Assembly: GCF_002150765.1 (NCBI RefSeq)
Contig: NZ_MUYM01000001.1
Location: 92,326 to 156,325 of the forward strand
Source: Lentzea kentuckyensis
Lineage (GTDB): Bacteria; Actinomycetota; Actinomycetes; Mycobacteriales; Pseudonocardiaceae
DNA: 64,000 nucleotides
Direction of reading: 5' to 3'
Below are positions 36,137 to 45,154 of the stretch, piece by piece; the first letter of the stretch is position 1; every line of letters begins with the position of its first letter. The translations under genes were made by a program, and so were the position numbers. The notes beneath the pieces were generated by a model. That model worked only from the letters and a program-made list of their open reading frames with translations. It was not told where the DNA came from and made no database searches.

Positions 36137-36811
36137 GTGGCTCGTCCCCTCAACGAAGTTGTCGAAGCCGGTTGGGCTGAAGCTCTCGCCCCCGTTGCTG
36201 ACCAGATCGCCGCCATGGGTGAGTTCCTGCGCGCGGAGGTCGCCGCCGGCCGCACCTACCTACCGGCGGGCGAGAACGTGCTCCGCGCGTTCCAGCAGCC
36301 GTTCCACCAGGTCAAGGTGCTGATCGTCGGTCAGGACCCGTACCCGACGCCCGGTCACGCGGTCGGCCTGTCGTTCTCGGTGGCCCCTGACGTGCGGCCG
36401 ATCCCGAAGTCGCTCATCAACATCTACAAGGAGTACGCGGAGGACCTCGGTCACCCGCTGCCCTCCAACGGCGACCTCACGCCGTGGGCCGAGCGCGGTG
36501 TGCTGCTGCTCAACAGGGCGCTGACCGTGCAGCCCGGCAAGGCGAACTCCCACCAGGGCAAGGGCTGGGAGGCGGTGACCGAGCAGGCCATCAAGGCGCT
36601 GGCGGCCCGCGACGCACCGCTGGTCTCGATCCTGTGGGGCCGCAACGCGCGCAACCTGCGCCCGCTGCTGGAACCGTTGCCCGCCATCGAGTCCGCGCAC
36701 CCGTCGCCGCTGTCCGCGCATTCCGGGTTCTTCGGCTCGAAGCCGTTCAGCCGCGCCAACGAACTGCTGGAGAAGCAGGGCGCGGAGCCCGTCGACTGGA
36801 AGCTCCCGTAG
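36137..36811 (+). CDS. ung: Uracil-DNA glycosylase
   Basis: The 224-residue family-1 glycosylase removes uracil from DNA. It shows the catalytic water-activating motif [19 protein letters not shown] (about 62-80) and the C-terminal [18 protein letters not shown] with the minor-groove intercalation loop. GTG 36137 gives an N-terminus ([12 protein letters not shown]) that aligns with mycobacterial Ung; a TTG at 36113 overlapping the previous stop is possible but adds eight atypical residues. Its stop overlaps the putative MFS start region. Confidence 0.94.
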   Translation: MARPLNEVVEAGWAEALAPVADQIAAMGEFLRAEVAAGRTYLPAGENVLRAFQQPFHQVKVLIVGQDPYPTPGHAVGLSFSVAPDVRPIPKSLINIYKEYAEDLGHPLPSNGDLTPWAERGVLLLNRALTVQPGKANSHQGKGWEAVTEQAIKALAARDAPLVSILWGRNARNLRPLLEPLPAIESAHPSPLSAHSGFFGSKPFSRANELLEKQGAEPVDWKLP

Positions 36812-38013
36812 TTCTTCCGGCAAGACGTGATCTGACGCTGACGGCCGCCGGTGCGGCCGTCAGCGAGTTCGGCAACTCGTTGTCCCTGCTCGTCCTGGTG
36901 TTCTGGGCGACGCCGATCAGCCCGCTGCTGGTCGCCGCGATCCTGGTCGCCGAACTGCTGCCGCTCGTGCTCGGCGCACCGATCGCCGGTGTGCTCGTCG
37001 ACCGGCTGCCCAACCGCCGCCTGCTGATCATCGCGCTGCTGTTTCAGGGCGTCGCGATCGCGGCGATCGCGCCGCTGATGGGCGCGCCCGCGTTCGTTGT
37101 GGCGCTGGTGTTCCTCTCGGGGTGCGGGCGTGCGGTCGCCCAGCCCTGCATCTCCGCTCTCGTTCCGCACATCGCGGGCGAAGAAGAAGCGACGCGTGGT
37201 TACTCGTGGCTCAGCACCGGGCGCAGTCTCGGGAGCATGGCGGGCGTCACCGGCGGTGCGTTGCTCGCCGGGATCTTCGGCCACCCCGCCGCGTTGCTCA
37301 TCGACGGTGGCACGTTCGTCGTCTACGCGGCGATGCTGGCGTTCGTGCGCACGGAACGTCGGCCTTCTGGCACGCACGAGGTGCGTCCCAGCGCTCTCGC
37401 GGGCATTCGGCACGTGCGGCGGGACCCCGTGCTGTTCACGGCGATCATCGGACTGGCTTTCTGCGTCGGTGCGGTGGTCGTGATCAACGTGGCCGACCCC
37501 GCGTTCGTGCGGTACGTGCTGCGCGGCGACGAGTTCGTGCTGGGCGCGATGCAGGCGTGCTGGATGACCGGGATCCTGGTCGGCAACAGGCTTGCCGCGC
37601 GGCTTCGCAGCCTGTCGGGAGTGGCTCACGCGATCGCTGTCGCCGCCGTCACCACTGGCGTCGGGGTGCTGATCCCGGCGACGTTCCCGTTCGTCGTGGC
37701 GGCGGGGACCGGCTGGGTCATCGGCGGCGTGTCGAACGGGATCCACAACGTGGCCCTGAACGCCATCGTCCGGTTGCGGACGCCTGAGGAGATGCGCGGG
37801 CGTGCGTTCGCCGCAGTCGGGTCGATGGTGGTCGGGGCGAACCTGCTCGGGACTGCTGCCGCGGGCGGGTTGCTGCTGGTCATCGGGCCCCGGGCGGTGT
37901 TCGCGCTCGGTGGCACGGGGGCGTTGCTCAGCGGTGTCGCCTGCCTGGTGTTCGTGCACCGGGCCCTGAAACGCGGAAGGAGCCCGGCTTCCGCCGAGCT
38001 CCTTCCGAACTAA
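36796..38013 (+). CDS. MFS transporter with no canonical start codon visible
   Basis: The reading frame encodes an MFS permease of about 12 helices (first [25 protein letters not shown], then [25 protein letters not shown] with the loop motif [11 protein letters not shown]). Substrate is unknown; relatives are often multidrug or macrolide efflux pumps. In frame between the ung stop and the first helix there is no ATG, GTG or TTG. The nearest TTG is 36880, which cuts into helix one. CTG 36796 has GGAG 8 bases upstream and would give a 405-residue protein; I used it with low confidence about the start. The stop is 18 bases from rpmB (minus strand). Confidence 0.75.
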   Translation: MEAPVVLPARRDLTLTAAGAAVSEFGNSLSLLVLVFWATPISPLLVAAILVAELLPLVLGAPIAGVLVDRLPNRRLLIIALLFQGVAIAAIAPLMGAPAFVVALVFLSGCGRAVAQPCISALVPHIAGEEEATRGYSWLSTGRSLGSMAGVTGGALLAGIFGHPAALLIDGGTFVVYAAMLAFVRTERRPSGTHEVRPSALAGIRHVRRDPVLFTAIIGLAFCVGAVVVINVADPAFVRYVLRGDEFVLGAMQACWMTGILVGNRLAARLRSLSGVAHAIAVAAVTTGVGVLIPATFPFVVAAGTGWVIGGVSNGIHNVALNAIVRLRTPEEMRGRAFAAVGSMVVGANLLGTAAAGGLLLVIGPRAVFALGGTGALLSGVACLVFVHRALKRGRSPASAELLPN

Positions 38014-38031
38014 AACGAACTGTGGCGGTGA

Positions 38032-38223
38032 TCAGCCGCGCACGACCTTGCCAGCCTTCAGGCAGGACGTGCACACGTTGATCCGCTGGCGCTGCGAGGC
38101 CGAAACCTTGGCGCGCACAGACTGGATGTTCGGGTTCCAGCGGCGGTTCGTCTTCCGCTGGGAGTGCGAAACCGAATGGCCGAAGCCCGGCCCCTTGCCA
38201 CAGACGTCGCACACGGCAGCCAC
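38032..38223 (-). CDS. rpmB: Ribosomal protein L28
   Basis: The 63-residue ribosomal protein carries [20 protein letters not shown] at the N-terminus and [13 protein letters not shown] at the end. The CxxC...CxxC pairs show it is the zinc-binding (C+) form. GTG 38223 has AAGGAG 8 bases upstream, and the frame beyond to 38298 is not coding. The long, same-strand open frame at 38246-39451 is a shadow of the next gene. Its position before the DAK2 gene and recG matches mycobacterial rpmB2. Confidence 0.94.
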   Translation of the reverse strand: MAAVCDVCGKGPGFGHSVSHSQRKTNRRWNPNIQSVRAKVSASQRQRINVCTSCLKAGKVVRG

Positions 38224-38371
38224 GTCAGCCACTCCTTCAGGTTCCTCAAGCGGTAAGTCTCGCGTCCCGGTGGGCGCGCAAGCGTGCACAAGCCTCAACC
38301 GGGCACGGCAACCCAGTCAGGGTAGCCGGTGGCCTCACCCGCGACCAAACCGGGTGGATACTCTCGCCGCC

Positions 38372-39982
38372 ATGCAGGTCATGGATGCGGTCGCGGTGCG
38401 CAGGTGGGCGGACGCGTGCGTGCGGTCGTTGGACGCCAATCGGGAGTCGATCGACCAGATCAACGTCTTTCCCGTGCCGGATGGTGACACAGGTACGAAC
38501 CTGCTGCACACGATGCAGTCGGCGCTCGACGCGCTGCTGCGCTCGCCGATCTCCACAGTGGGTGACGCGCTGGCCGCGCTGGCCCGTGGCGCGCTGGCCG
38601 GAGCACGCGGCAACTCCGGCGTGATCCTTTCGCAGGTGCTCAGGGGCCTCGCGGAGACCGTGCAGGAGGTTTCCCTGGTCACCGGCTCCGCGCTGCGCAA
38701 GGGCCTGCAACGGTCCGATGAGCTCGCCACGGCTGCCGTGTCCAAGCCGGTTCCCGGCACGGTCCTGTCCGTGCTGCACGCCGCCGCGGAGGCCGCGCGC
38801 GACTGCCCGTCCGACGAGTTGGACGAGGTGGTGCTGGCGGCGTCCCGCGCGGGTGCCGTCGCACTGGCCGACACGCCTCGTCAGCTCGCCGTGCTGGCCA
38901 AGGCGGGGGTGGTCGACGCCGGCGGGCGCGGACTCGTTGTGTTGTTGGACACACTGGCCGCGGTGATCACCGGCCAGACCGTGGAAACACCGATAGACGC
39001 GCCGTTGCTGCCGCGCACGCCCGAGTCGCTGACGACCGAGCGCGAGAGTGGATCGTCGGAGTTCGAGTACGAGGTCATGTACCTGCTCGACGACACCTCG
39101 GAGGAGGCGGTTGTCGAGCTGCGTGCGTCGTTGAACCTGCTTGGCGACTGTGTGTCGGTTGTGGGTGACGGTGCTTCGTTGTGGACCGTGCACGTGCACT
39201 GCAACGACATCGGCGCGGCCATAGAAGCCGGCGTGCGTGCCGGGCGGCCGCACCGCATCACCGTGGCGCGGTTCGCCGACCAGATCGCCGCGCAGGCTTC
39301 GCGGTTCGTGCGCGACCGGGCGATCGTGGTGGTGGTGAGCGGCGCCGTGGACCTGTTCCGCGCGGAGGGCGCCGTGGTGTTCGACCTCGCTTCTTCTTCG
39401 GCGACGCCCACGGACCTGTTGTCGTCCATCGTGTCGACGCGCGCGCGTCACGTCGCCGTGCTGCCCGGTGATCCGGACATCCGTGAGGCACTAGAGGAGG
39501 CCGTGGCGTACGCACAGGCCGCAGGGCAGGACGTAGTGGTGGTGCCGACGTTCTCGCCCGTGCAGGCCCTCGCGGCGTTGGCGGTGCACGACGCGTCCAG
39601 GCGCGCTGGTGACGACGTTGTCGCGATGGCCGAGGCCGCCGCCGCGACCCGCCGCGGTGAGCTCTCGATCGCCGCCGACGAGGCCATCACGTGGGTCGGC
39701 CGCTGCCAGCCCGGCGACCTGCTGGGCATGCTGGACGGCGAGGTCGTGCTGATCGAGCCCGGGCCGGTGTCGCCGGAGTCGTTGATGGACCTGTCGTGCC
39801 GGCTGGTCGACCGCATGCTCGCCGGCGGCGGCGAGCTGGTGACCGTGATTTTGGGTGCAGGCAGCCCGGATGGTTTGGTGGACGTGCTCGAGGACCACCT
39901 GCGGGTCACCCATCCGGAGGTGGAGATGACGGCGTATCCGGGCGGACAGCCGGACGCTGTCATTTTTGTCGGTGTCGAGTAG
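38372..39982 (+). CDS. DAK2-domain protein, FakA-like
   Basis: The 536-residue protein has an N-terminal DhaL/DAK2 ATP-binding domain (about 1-190) with INVFPVPDGDTGTNLLHTM (metal-binding Asp residues) and ARGNSGVILSQVLRG, and a C-terminal DegV-like-contact/FakA domain (about 250-536) ending VIFVGVE. It resembles fatty acid kinase FakA, which phosphorylates fatty acids bound to FakB/DegV for membrane lipid synthesis. No DegV gene is adjacent. It lies between rpmB and recG, the conserved mycobacterial order. ATG at 38372 or 38381 is equally possible. Confidence 0.85.
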   Translation: MQVMDAVAVRRWADACVRSLDANRESIDQINVFPVPDGDTGTNLLHTMQSALDALLRSPISTVGDALAALARGALAGARGNSGVILSQVLRGLAETVQEVSLVTGSALRKGLQRSDELATAAVSKPVPGTVLSVLHAAAEAARDCPSDELDEVVLAASRAGAVALADTPRQLAVLAKAGVVDAGGRGLVVLLDTLAAVITGQTVETPIDAPLLPRTPESLTTERESGSSEFEYEVMYLLDDTSEEAVVELRASLNLLGDCVSVVGDGASLWTVHVHCNDIGAAIEAGVRAGRPHRITVARFADQIAAQASRFVRDRAIVVVVSGAVDLFRAEGAVVFDLASSSATPTDLLSSIVSTRARHVAVLPGDPDIREALEEAVAYAQAAGQDVVVVPTFSPVQALAALAVHDASRRAGDDVVAMAEAAAATRRGELSIAADEAITWVGRCQPGDLLGMLDGEVVLIEPGPVSPESLMDLSCRLVDRMLAGGGELVTVILGAGSPDGLVDVLEDHLRVTHPEVEMTAYPGGQPDAVIFVGVE

Positions 39983-39996
39983 TTCAATGGGACGCG

Positions 39997-42153
39997 ATGA
40001 TCTCCTTCGACGACAAGCTGCAGCCGCTGCTCGGCAAGAAGACCGCCGACGCACTGGAGACCGGCCTCGGCCTCACGACGGTCGGTGACCTGCTGCGCCA
40101 CTACCCGCGCCGCTACGACGAGCGCGGGAAGCTGACCGACATCAGGTCGCTGGAAATCGACGAGCACGTCACCGTGCAGGCCGAGGTCCGCAAGTGCACC
40201 AAGCGCCGGATGAAGGCGCGCCACGGCCACATGACCGAGGCGGTGATCACGGACGGCACCTCCGAACTGCACCTGGTGTTCTTCGGCAAGGTGGCGTTCG
40301 TGGCCGAGCAGGAGCTCCTGCCGGGTACGCGCGCCCTGTTCGCGGGCAAGGTGGGCCGCTACCGCCAGAACCTGCAGCTGGTGCACCCGGCGTTCGAGAT
40401 CCTCACCCCGGAGTCGGACGGATCGTCGTTCCTGCAGGCGTTCCTGCCCGTCTACCCGGCTTCGCAGCACATCAACACGTGGAACATCGCGAACTGCGTG
40501 AAGCAGCTGCTGGAGATCTGGGACGGCGTGCCCGAGGACCCGCTGCCCCCCGCGTTCCGCGAGGAACACGGCCTGACCGGGCTGGAATCGGCGTTGCGGG
40601 CGATCCACCGGCCGGAGAGCTGGGCGGAGATCTCCGTGGCGCAGCAGCGGCTGAAGTGGGACGAGGCGCTGGCCGTGCAGCTCGCGCTCGCCCAGCGCCG
40701 CAAGGCTTCCACCGCCCGCCCGGCGCCGTCCTGCGCGCGGCGGTCCGGCGGGATCCTGGACGCGTTCGACGCGCGGCTGCCGTTCAAGCTGACCAACGGC
40801 CAGGTGGAGGTCGGCGAGCAGATCGCCTCCGACCTGGAGTCGGTCGTGCCGATGAACCGCCTGCTGCAGGGGGAGGTCGGGTCGGGAAAAACGATGGTCG
40901 CGTTGCGAGCTATGTTGCAGGCCGTCGACGCGGGCCGTCAGTCCGCGATGCTCGCCCCCACGGAAGTCCTTGCGGCACAACATGCTCGCTCGCTGCAGGA
41001 GATGCTCGGCGACCTCGCCCAGGCCGGCCAGCTCGGCGGCGCGGAGGATGCCACGCGCGTGACGTTGCTGACGGGCTCGATGAACACGGCCCAGCGACGC
41101 CAGGCGTTGCTCGACATCGTGACCGGCGAGGCGGGCATCGTCGTCGGCACGCACGCGATCATCCAGGAGAAGGTGGAGTTCCACTCCCTGGGCCTGGTCG
41201 TCGTGGACGAGCAACACCGCTTCGGCGTAGAGCAACGCGCCGCCCTCTCGGCGCGCGGAGCGGTCGAGAACCCGCACGTGCTGGTGATGACCGCGACGCC
41301 GATCCCGCGCACGGTGGCCATGACCGTCTACGGCGACCTGGAGGTGTCCGCGCTGCGCGAGTTGCCGGGCGGCCGCTCGCCGATCAAGACCTCGGTGGTG
41401 CCCGTGCGCGAGAAGCCGACCTGGCTGGACCGCGCCTTCGCCCGCGTGCGCGAGGAAGTAGCCGCCGGCCACCAGGCGTACTTCGTCTGCCCGCGCATCG
41501 GCGACGAGGAGCCCGCGAAGTCCGACGACGAGGACAAGCGCCCGGCCCTGTCCGTGATCGACGTGGCGAACATGCTGGCGCAGGGCCCGTTGCGCGGCCT
41601 GCGCATCGAGATCCTGCACGGCCGCATGCCCCCCGACGAAAAAGACGCGGTGATGCGCGCCTTCGCGGCCAACCAGGTCCAGGTGCTGGTAGCCACCACC
41701 GTCATCGAGGTCGGCGTGAACGTCCCGAACGCCACCGTCATGGCCATCATGGACGCCGACCGCTTCGGCGTCTCGCAGCTCCACCAGCTCCGCGGCCGCG
41801 TGGGCCGAGGCAGCGCGCCAGGCCTCTGTCTGCTGGTCACCGAAATGCCGGAGATGACCGCCACCATGGAACGCCTGCGCGCCGTCGAGTCCACTCTGGA
41901 CGGCTTCGAACTCGCCCAGCTGGACCTCGAACTGCGCCGCGAGGGCGACATCCTCGGCGCCGCGCAGTCGGGCCGCCGCTCGGCCCTGAAGATGCTCTCG
42001 CTGCTGCGCGACGAGGACATCATCGCGGACGCCCGCGTGGCCGCCCAGCAGGTGGTGGACGCCGATCCGGACCTGGAGAAGCACCCAGGGCTGGCGGGGA
42101 TGGTGGGCACGCTGCTGACGGAGGAGAGGGCGGACTTCCTGGAGAAGGCCTAG
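39997..42153 (+). CDS. recG: ATP-dependent DNA helicase RecG
   Basis: The 718-residue branch-migration helicase rescues stalled replication forks. Domains: wedge/OB region (about 1-240), then SF2 helicase core with Walker A GEVGSGKTMVALRAML, DEQHRFGVEQR (motif II) and TATPIPRTVAM (motif III), ending in VGRGSAPGLCLLVT (motif VI) and the TRG region. ATG 39997 begins 14 bases after the DAK2 stop. Length is normal and all motifs are present. Confidence 0.95.
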   Translation: MISFDDKLQPLLGKKTADALETGLGLTTVGDLLRHYPRRYDERGKLTDIRSLEIDEHVTVQAEVRKCTKRRMKARHGHMTEAVITDGTSELHLVFFGKVAFVAEQELLPGTRALFAGKVGRYRQNLQLVHPAFEILTPESDGSSFLQAFLPVYPASQHINTWNIANCVKQLLEIWDGVPEDPLPPAFREEHGLTGLESALRAIHRPESWAEISVAQQRLKWDEALAVQLALAQRRKASTARPAPSCARRSGGILDAFDARLPFKLTNGQVEVGEQIASDLESVVPMNRLLQGEVGSGKTMVALRAMLQAVDAGRQSAMLAPTEVLAAQHARSLQEMLGDLAQAGQLGGAEDATRVTLLTGSMNTAQRRQALLDIVTGEAGIVVGTHAIIQEKVEFHSLGLVVVDEQHRFGVEQRAALSARGAVENPHVLVMTATPIPRTVAMTVYGDLEVSALRELPGGRSPIKTSVVPVREKPTWLDRAFARVREEVAAGHQAYFVCPRIGDEEPAKSDDEDKRPALSVIDVANMLAQGPLRGLRIEILHGRMPPDEKDAVMRAFAANQVQVLVATTVIEVGVNVPNATVMAIMDADRFGVSQLHQLRGRVGRGSAPGLCLLVTEMPEMTATMERLRAVESTLDGFELAQLDLELRREGDILGAAQSGRRSALKMLSLLRDEDIIADARVAAQQVVDADPDLEKHPGLAGMVGTLLTEERADFLEKA

Positions 42154-42266
42154 TAGTGCTTTGTCGGGTCCGGAGGGACGGACTTCCGCGACAGCGGGCA
42201 CAGGCAACCCCGGTGGTCGCGCTCTCACGATGCTGCACCTGTAAGTTGGTTGTAGTTACGAGCCGA

Positions 42267-42280
42267 TGTAATCGATTGCA
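42267..42280 (+). promoter_or_regulatory. LacI-type palindrome upstream of the sialidase-like gene
   Basis: TGTAATCGATTGCA reads as TG-n-AATCGATT-n-CA, a 14-bp palindrome with one imperfect position pair, centred on CG like LacI/GalR operators. It lies about 136 bases before the gene start. The rest of 42154-42415 has no gene; it shows GTTGGTTGTAG/ACCACCAAC complementarity and a CGCGGCCCCGCGGGCC stretch near 42320. Confidence 0.45.
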
Positions 42281-42415
42281 GATCACCTCAACCACCACCA
42301 ACTGCGCTGGTAGCCGTCGCGCGGCCCCGCGGGCCGTCGCGGGATGCTGGTTCACCTGAAGGTGTCCGCGTGGCACGTGCCGGATTTGTCCGATCACCTC
42401 GGTACGTTCGCTGCC

Positions 42416-43543
42416 GTGCGCCGCCTGACCATCACCGCGCTCGTCGCCGCCCTCACCATCGCAACGCAAGCTCCGGCCCTCGCGGAGCCCGTCGTGCTGA
42501 CCGGCGAGGAGTCCCGCTACCCGCACGCGATCCGCCTGGAGCACGGCACGCAGCGGGGTTCGATCCTGCTGGCGTTGCACGGCAATCACGTCGTGGACGT
42601 GTTGCGCGCGAACCGGGGCGGCAAGAAGTTCAAGAAGGTCGCGGCGTTCGTCGACACCGCGAGTACGCACGCGACCTGCTGTGGGCACCTCTACGAGTTG
42701 CCGAGTCAGGTCGGCGCGATGCCCGCGGGCACGGTGCTGTGGGTGGGCTCGGTGGGGTACAAGGAGGAGACCGTCAAGGCGCGGATCTGGCGGAGTCCGG
42801 ACGCCGGCGAGACGTGGCAGTACCTGTCGGAGTGCGCGCGGGCCAGGCCTCAGGGCGGGCTGTGGGAGCCGGATTTGTCGGTGGACGCGAACGGCAGGCT
42901 CAACTGCTACTTCGCGGACGAATCGGACGCCGCGCACAGCCAGTACATCGGGCGGACGGTGTCGGTCGACGGCGTCAGCTGGTCGGCCAAGGAGAAGATC
43001 GTCGCCGTCGAACCCAAGGGCTATCGGCCGGGGATGGCGCAGGTCAAGCGGTTGCCGACGGGCAGCTACTACATGATGTACGAGATTTGCGCGCAGCCGA
43101 ACCAGTACTTCTGCGAGGCGTACCACCGGACGTCCCCGGACGGCGTGAACTGGGGTGATCCGGCGTGGTCCGGCACCAGGCCGACGACGAGGGACGGCAA
43201 GTACTTCGCGCACACGCCGTCGATCACCCTCGCGCCCAACGGCACACCGGAGGGGCGCGTGATCCTCATGGGACAGATGCTGATGTCCAGGAACGGCAAG
43301 GTCGACGCCGGCAACGGCAGGACGGTCTTCGTGTCGGAGAACGGCGGCAGGGACGGCTGGTACGAGGTCCCCGCGCCGGTTCCGGTGCCAGGAGCGCGCG
43401 ACAACTACTGCCCGAACTACCACCCGGCGGCGGTCGCCTCGCTCGACGGCACGTCGCTCATCGGGTTCGCGAGCGACTTCTCGCCCAACGGCGCGTGCCA
43501 GACGAGCTGGGCGACCGGCAGCCTGCCGCCGTTCCCCGGCTGA
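42416..43543 (+). CDS. Secreted sialidase-like (BNR/Asp-box) beta-propeller protein
   Basis: The 375-residue protein begins at GTG 42416 with a Sec signal peptide (RRLTITALVAALTIATQAPALA; cleavage after ALA). The mature chain shows an Asp-box (SPDAGETW) and repeated SVDGVSW/SPDGVNW segments, with DxxWEPDLSVDANGRLNCYF and a strand pattern typical of five- or six-bladed sialidase/GH93-type propellers. The canonical sialidase Arg triad is not obvious, so activity on sugars is unsure. A LacI-type palindrome upstream suggests carbohydrate control. It converges on the coiled-coil gene. Confidence 0.75.
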   Translation: MRRLTITALVAALTIATQAPALAEPVVLTGEESRYPHAIRLEHGTQRGSILLALHGNHVVDVLRANRGGKKFKKVAAFVDTASTHATCCGHLYELPSQVGAMPAGTVLWVGSVGYKEETVKARIWRSPDAGETWQYLSECARARPQGGLWEPDLSVDANGRLNCYFADESDAAHSQYIGRTVSVDGVSWSAKEKIVAVEPKGYRPGMAQVKRLPTGSYYMMYEICAQPNQYFCEAYHRTSPDGVNWGDPAWSGTRPTTRDGKYFAHTPSITLAPNGTPEGRVILMGQMLMSRNGKVDAGNGRTVFVSENGGRDGWYEVPAPVPVPGARDNYCPNYHPAAVASLDGTSLIGFASDFSPNGACQTSWATGSLPPFPG

Positions 43544-43565
43544 TCAGCGAGGCAAAACCGCGAGA

Positions 43566-44921
43566 TCAGTCCTGGCGGGGCTTCGGCAGCTGCTGGGTCT
43601 TCTCCTCGTCGAGCTTCGCCGAACCGTTCTCGGCGCCGTTCTCCGAGCCGTCCTCCAGCGGCTTCAGCACCGACATCGCCGCGTCCACCGCGGCCTGCGC
43701 GGCGTGGAACTGGGTCGCGAGGTTGTCGTGCGCCGAACGCAGGGAGGCTTCCTTCTCGGCCGCGGCGGCGGCGCGCTGGTCGGCCTCGGCCACGGCGGCC
43801 GCTGACTTCTCCTCGGCCTCGCGGACCAGTGCGGACGTCCTGGCTTCGGCGTCCCGGACCAGCGTGGTGGCCTTCTCGTCCGCCTCGCGCACCGTGGAAG
43901 CGGCCTTCTGCTCGGCCTCGGTGACGGTCGCCTCGGCCTTCTCGGACGCCTCGCGCAGGGTGGTGGCCGCCTTGTCCTCCGCCGCGCTGACCAGGGCTAC
44001 TGCCTGCGCGGACGCGTCGGACGTGGTCTTCTCCGCCTTCGCGAGCGACTCCGCCTCGAGGTCGGCGAGGGCCTTCTCGGCCTCGGCCTGCTTGAGCTTG
44101 AGGGCCTCGTCGAGCTTGTCCAGCGCCTCGACGCGGGCGACCTCGGACTCGGCGGCGATCCGCTCGGCCTCGGCGCGCGCGTCCGCGAGCACCTTCTGGT
44201 GCTCGGCGGTCAGCGTCGCCTTCAGGCCGTCGTACTCCTTGTCGAGCGCGTCGTGGTACGCCTTGTACTTCGCGTCGAGCTCGACGCGGCGGGCGTCCAG
44301 GTCGGCCGACTTCTGCTCGAACTCGGCGGCGACGCGCTCGGCGTCGGCACGGACCTCGGCGACCAGGGCCTCGTGCTCGGCGGTCAGCTTCGCGCGCAGC
44401 GCCTCGAACTCGGCCTCCAGCTCGGACCGGCGGGCCGCGAACCTCTGGTCGAGCTCGGCGTTGCGCTGCTGGAAGCTCACCTCCAGCTGCTTGCGGCGCG
44501 CCTCGGTCTCGGCCAGCAGGCGGTTGTGCTGCTCGCGCTGGTCGGCCGCCCACTTCTCGGCCTCGTTGCGCGTGGCGGCGGCCTTGTCGAGGGCGTCCTT
44601 GCGGATGTCCGCGATCTCTTCCTCGGCCAGCGACATCATCACGCGCACACGCTCGGTGACGTTCGACGCGCTCACGGGACTGTTGGCCAGGTTCTGGAGC
44701 TGCATCTTGGTCTTGTCGAGATCGGCGCGCATCGAGTTCAGGAGCTTGGTCAGCTCTGCCACCTGCGCGGCGGCCGCGTCTCGGGAGCGGTTCGAGTTCT
44801 TGAGGTCGAACTCCAGGCGAGTGACTCGTTCATTCACCTGTCGCTGGTTGTAACCACGAAGGACAACGTCGAAATGCGGTGTGCGGGCAGTAGGCTGCCC
44901 GGCTCCATCAGCCCCGGCCAT
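43566..44921 (-). CDS. DivIVA-like coiled-coil cytoskeletal protein
   Basis: The 451-residue protein has a short DivIVA-type N-terminal start (ARTPHFDVVLRGYNQRQVNERVTRLEFDL, about 14-42) followed by about 380 residues of nearly unbroken coiled coil with heptads and EAEEKA-type repeats (AEKWAADQREQHNRL; VREADEKATTLVRDAEARTSALVREAEE), and an acidic polar tail. This layout recalls DivIVA/Scy/FilP-type polar-growth scaffolds of actinobacteria. I start at ATG 44921 (a GTG two codons upstream also has a site). It is divergent from pyc. Confidence 0.78.
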   Translation of the reverse strand: MAGADGAGQPTARTPHFDVVLRGYNQRQVNERVTRLEFDLKNSNRSRDAAAAQVAELTKLLNSMRADLDKTKMQLQNLANSPVSASNVTERVRVMMSLAEEEIADIRKDALDKAAATRNEAEKWAADQREQHNRLLAETEARRKQLEVSFQQRNAELDQRFAARRSELEAEFEALRAKLTAEHEALVAEVRADAERVAAEFEQKSADLDARRVELDAKYKAYHDALDKEYDGLKATLTAEHQKVLADARAEAERIAAESEVARVEALDKLDEALKLKQAEAEKALADLEAESLAKAEKTTSDASAQAVALVSAAEDKAATTLREASEKAEATVTEAEQKAASTVREADEKATTLVRDAEARTSALVREAEEKSAAAVAEADQRAAAAAEKEASLRSAHDNLATQFHAAQAAVDAAMSVLKPLEDGSENGAENGSAKLDEEKTQQLPKPRQD

Positions 44922-45154
44922 ATGGCTCACCCTACCGAGATGGCTCCCAAGATCGTCACTCGATCTGGTTAATCCCACTACCGGGTGGAGTCTGACCGGG
45001 TGGTGGGTATCCACCCGGCTCCCAAACCGCGAGAATCCTCACGAGCAAGACCGATCACGATGACACCCATCACGTGAGACAGTCCTCCCAACTGGCAAGA
45101 GTCGCACGGTAACGTGCCTGAACTGACCGCTGAGCTGCACCGGGAGGGTTACGG

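Noticed and set aside
39448..42228. 926-codon minus-strand frame
   Set aside because: Antisense to recG and the end of the DAK2 gene; no domain or start signal.
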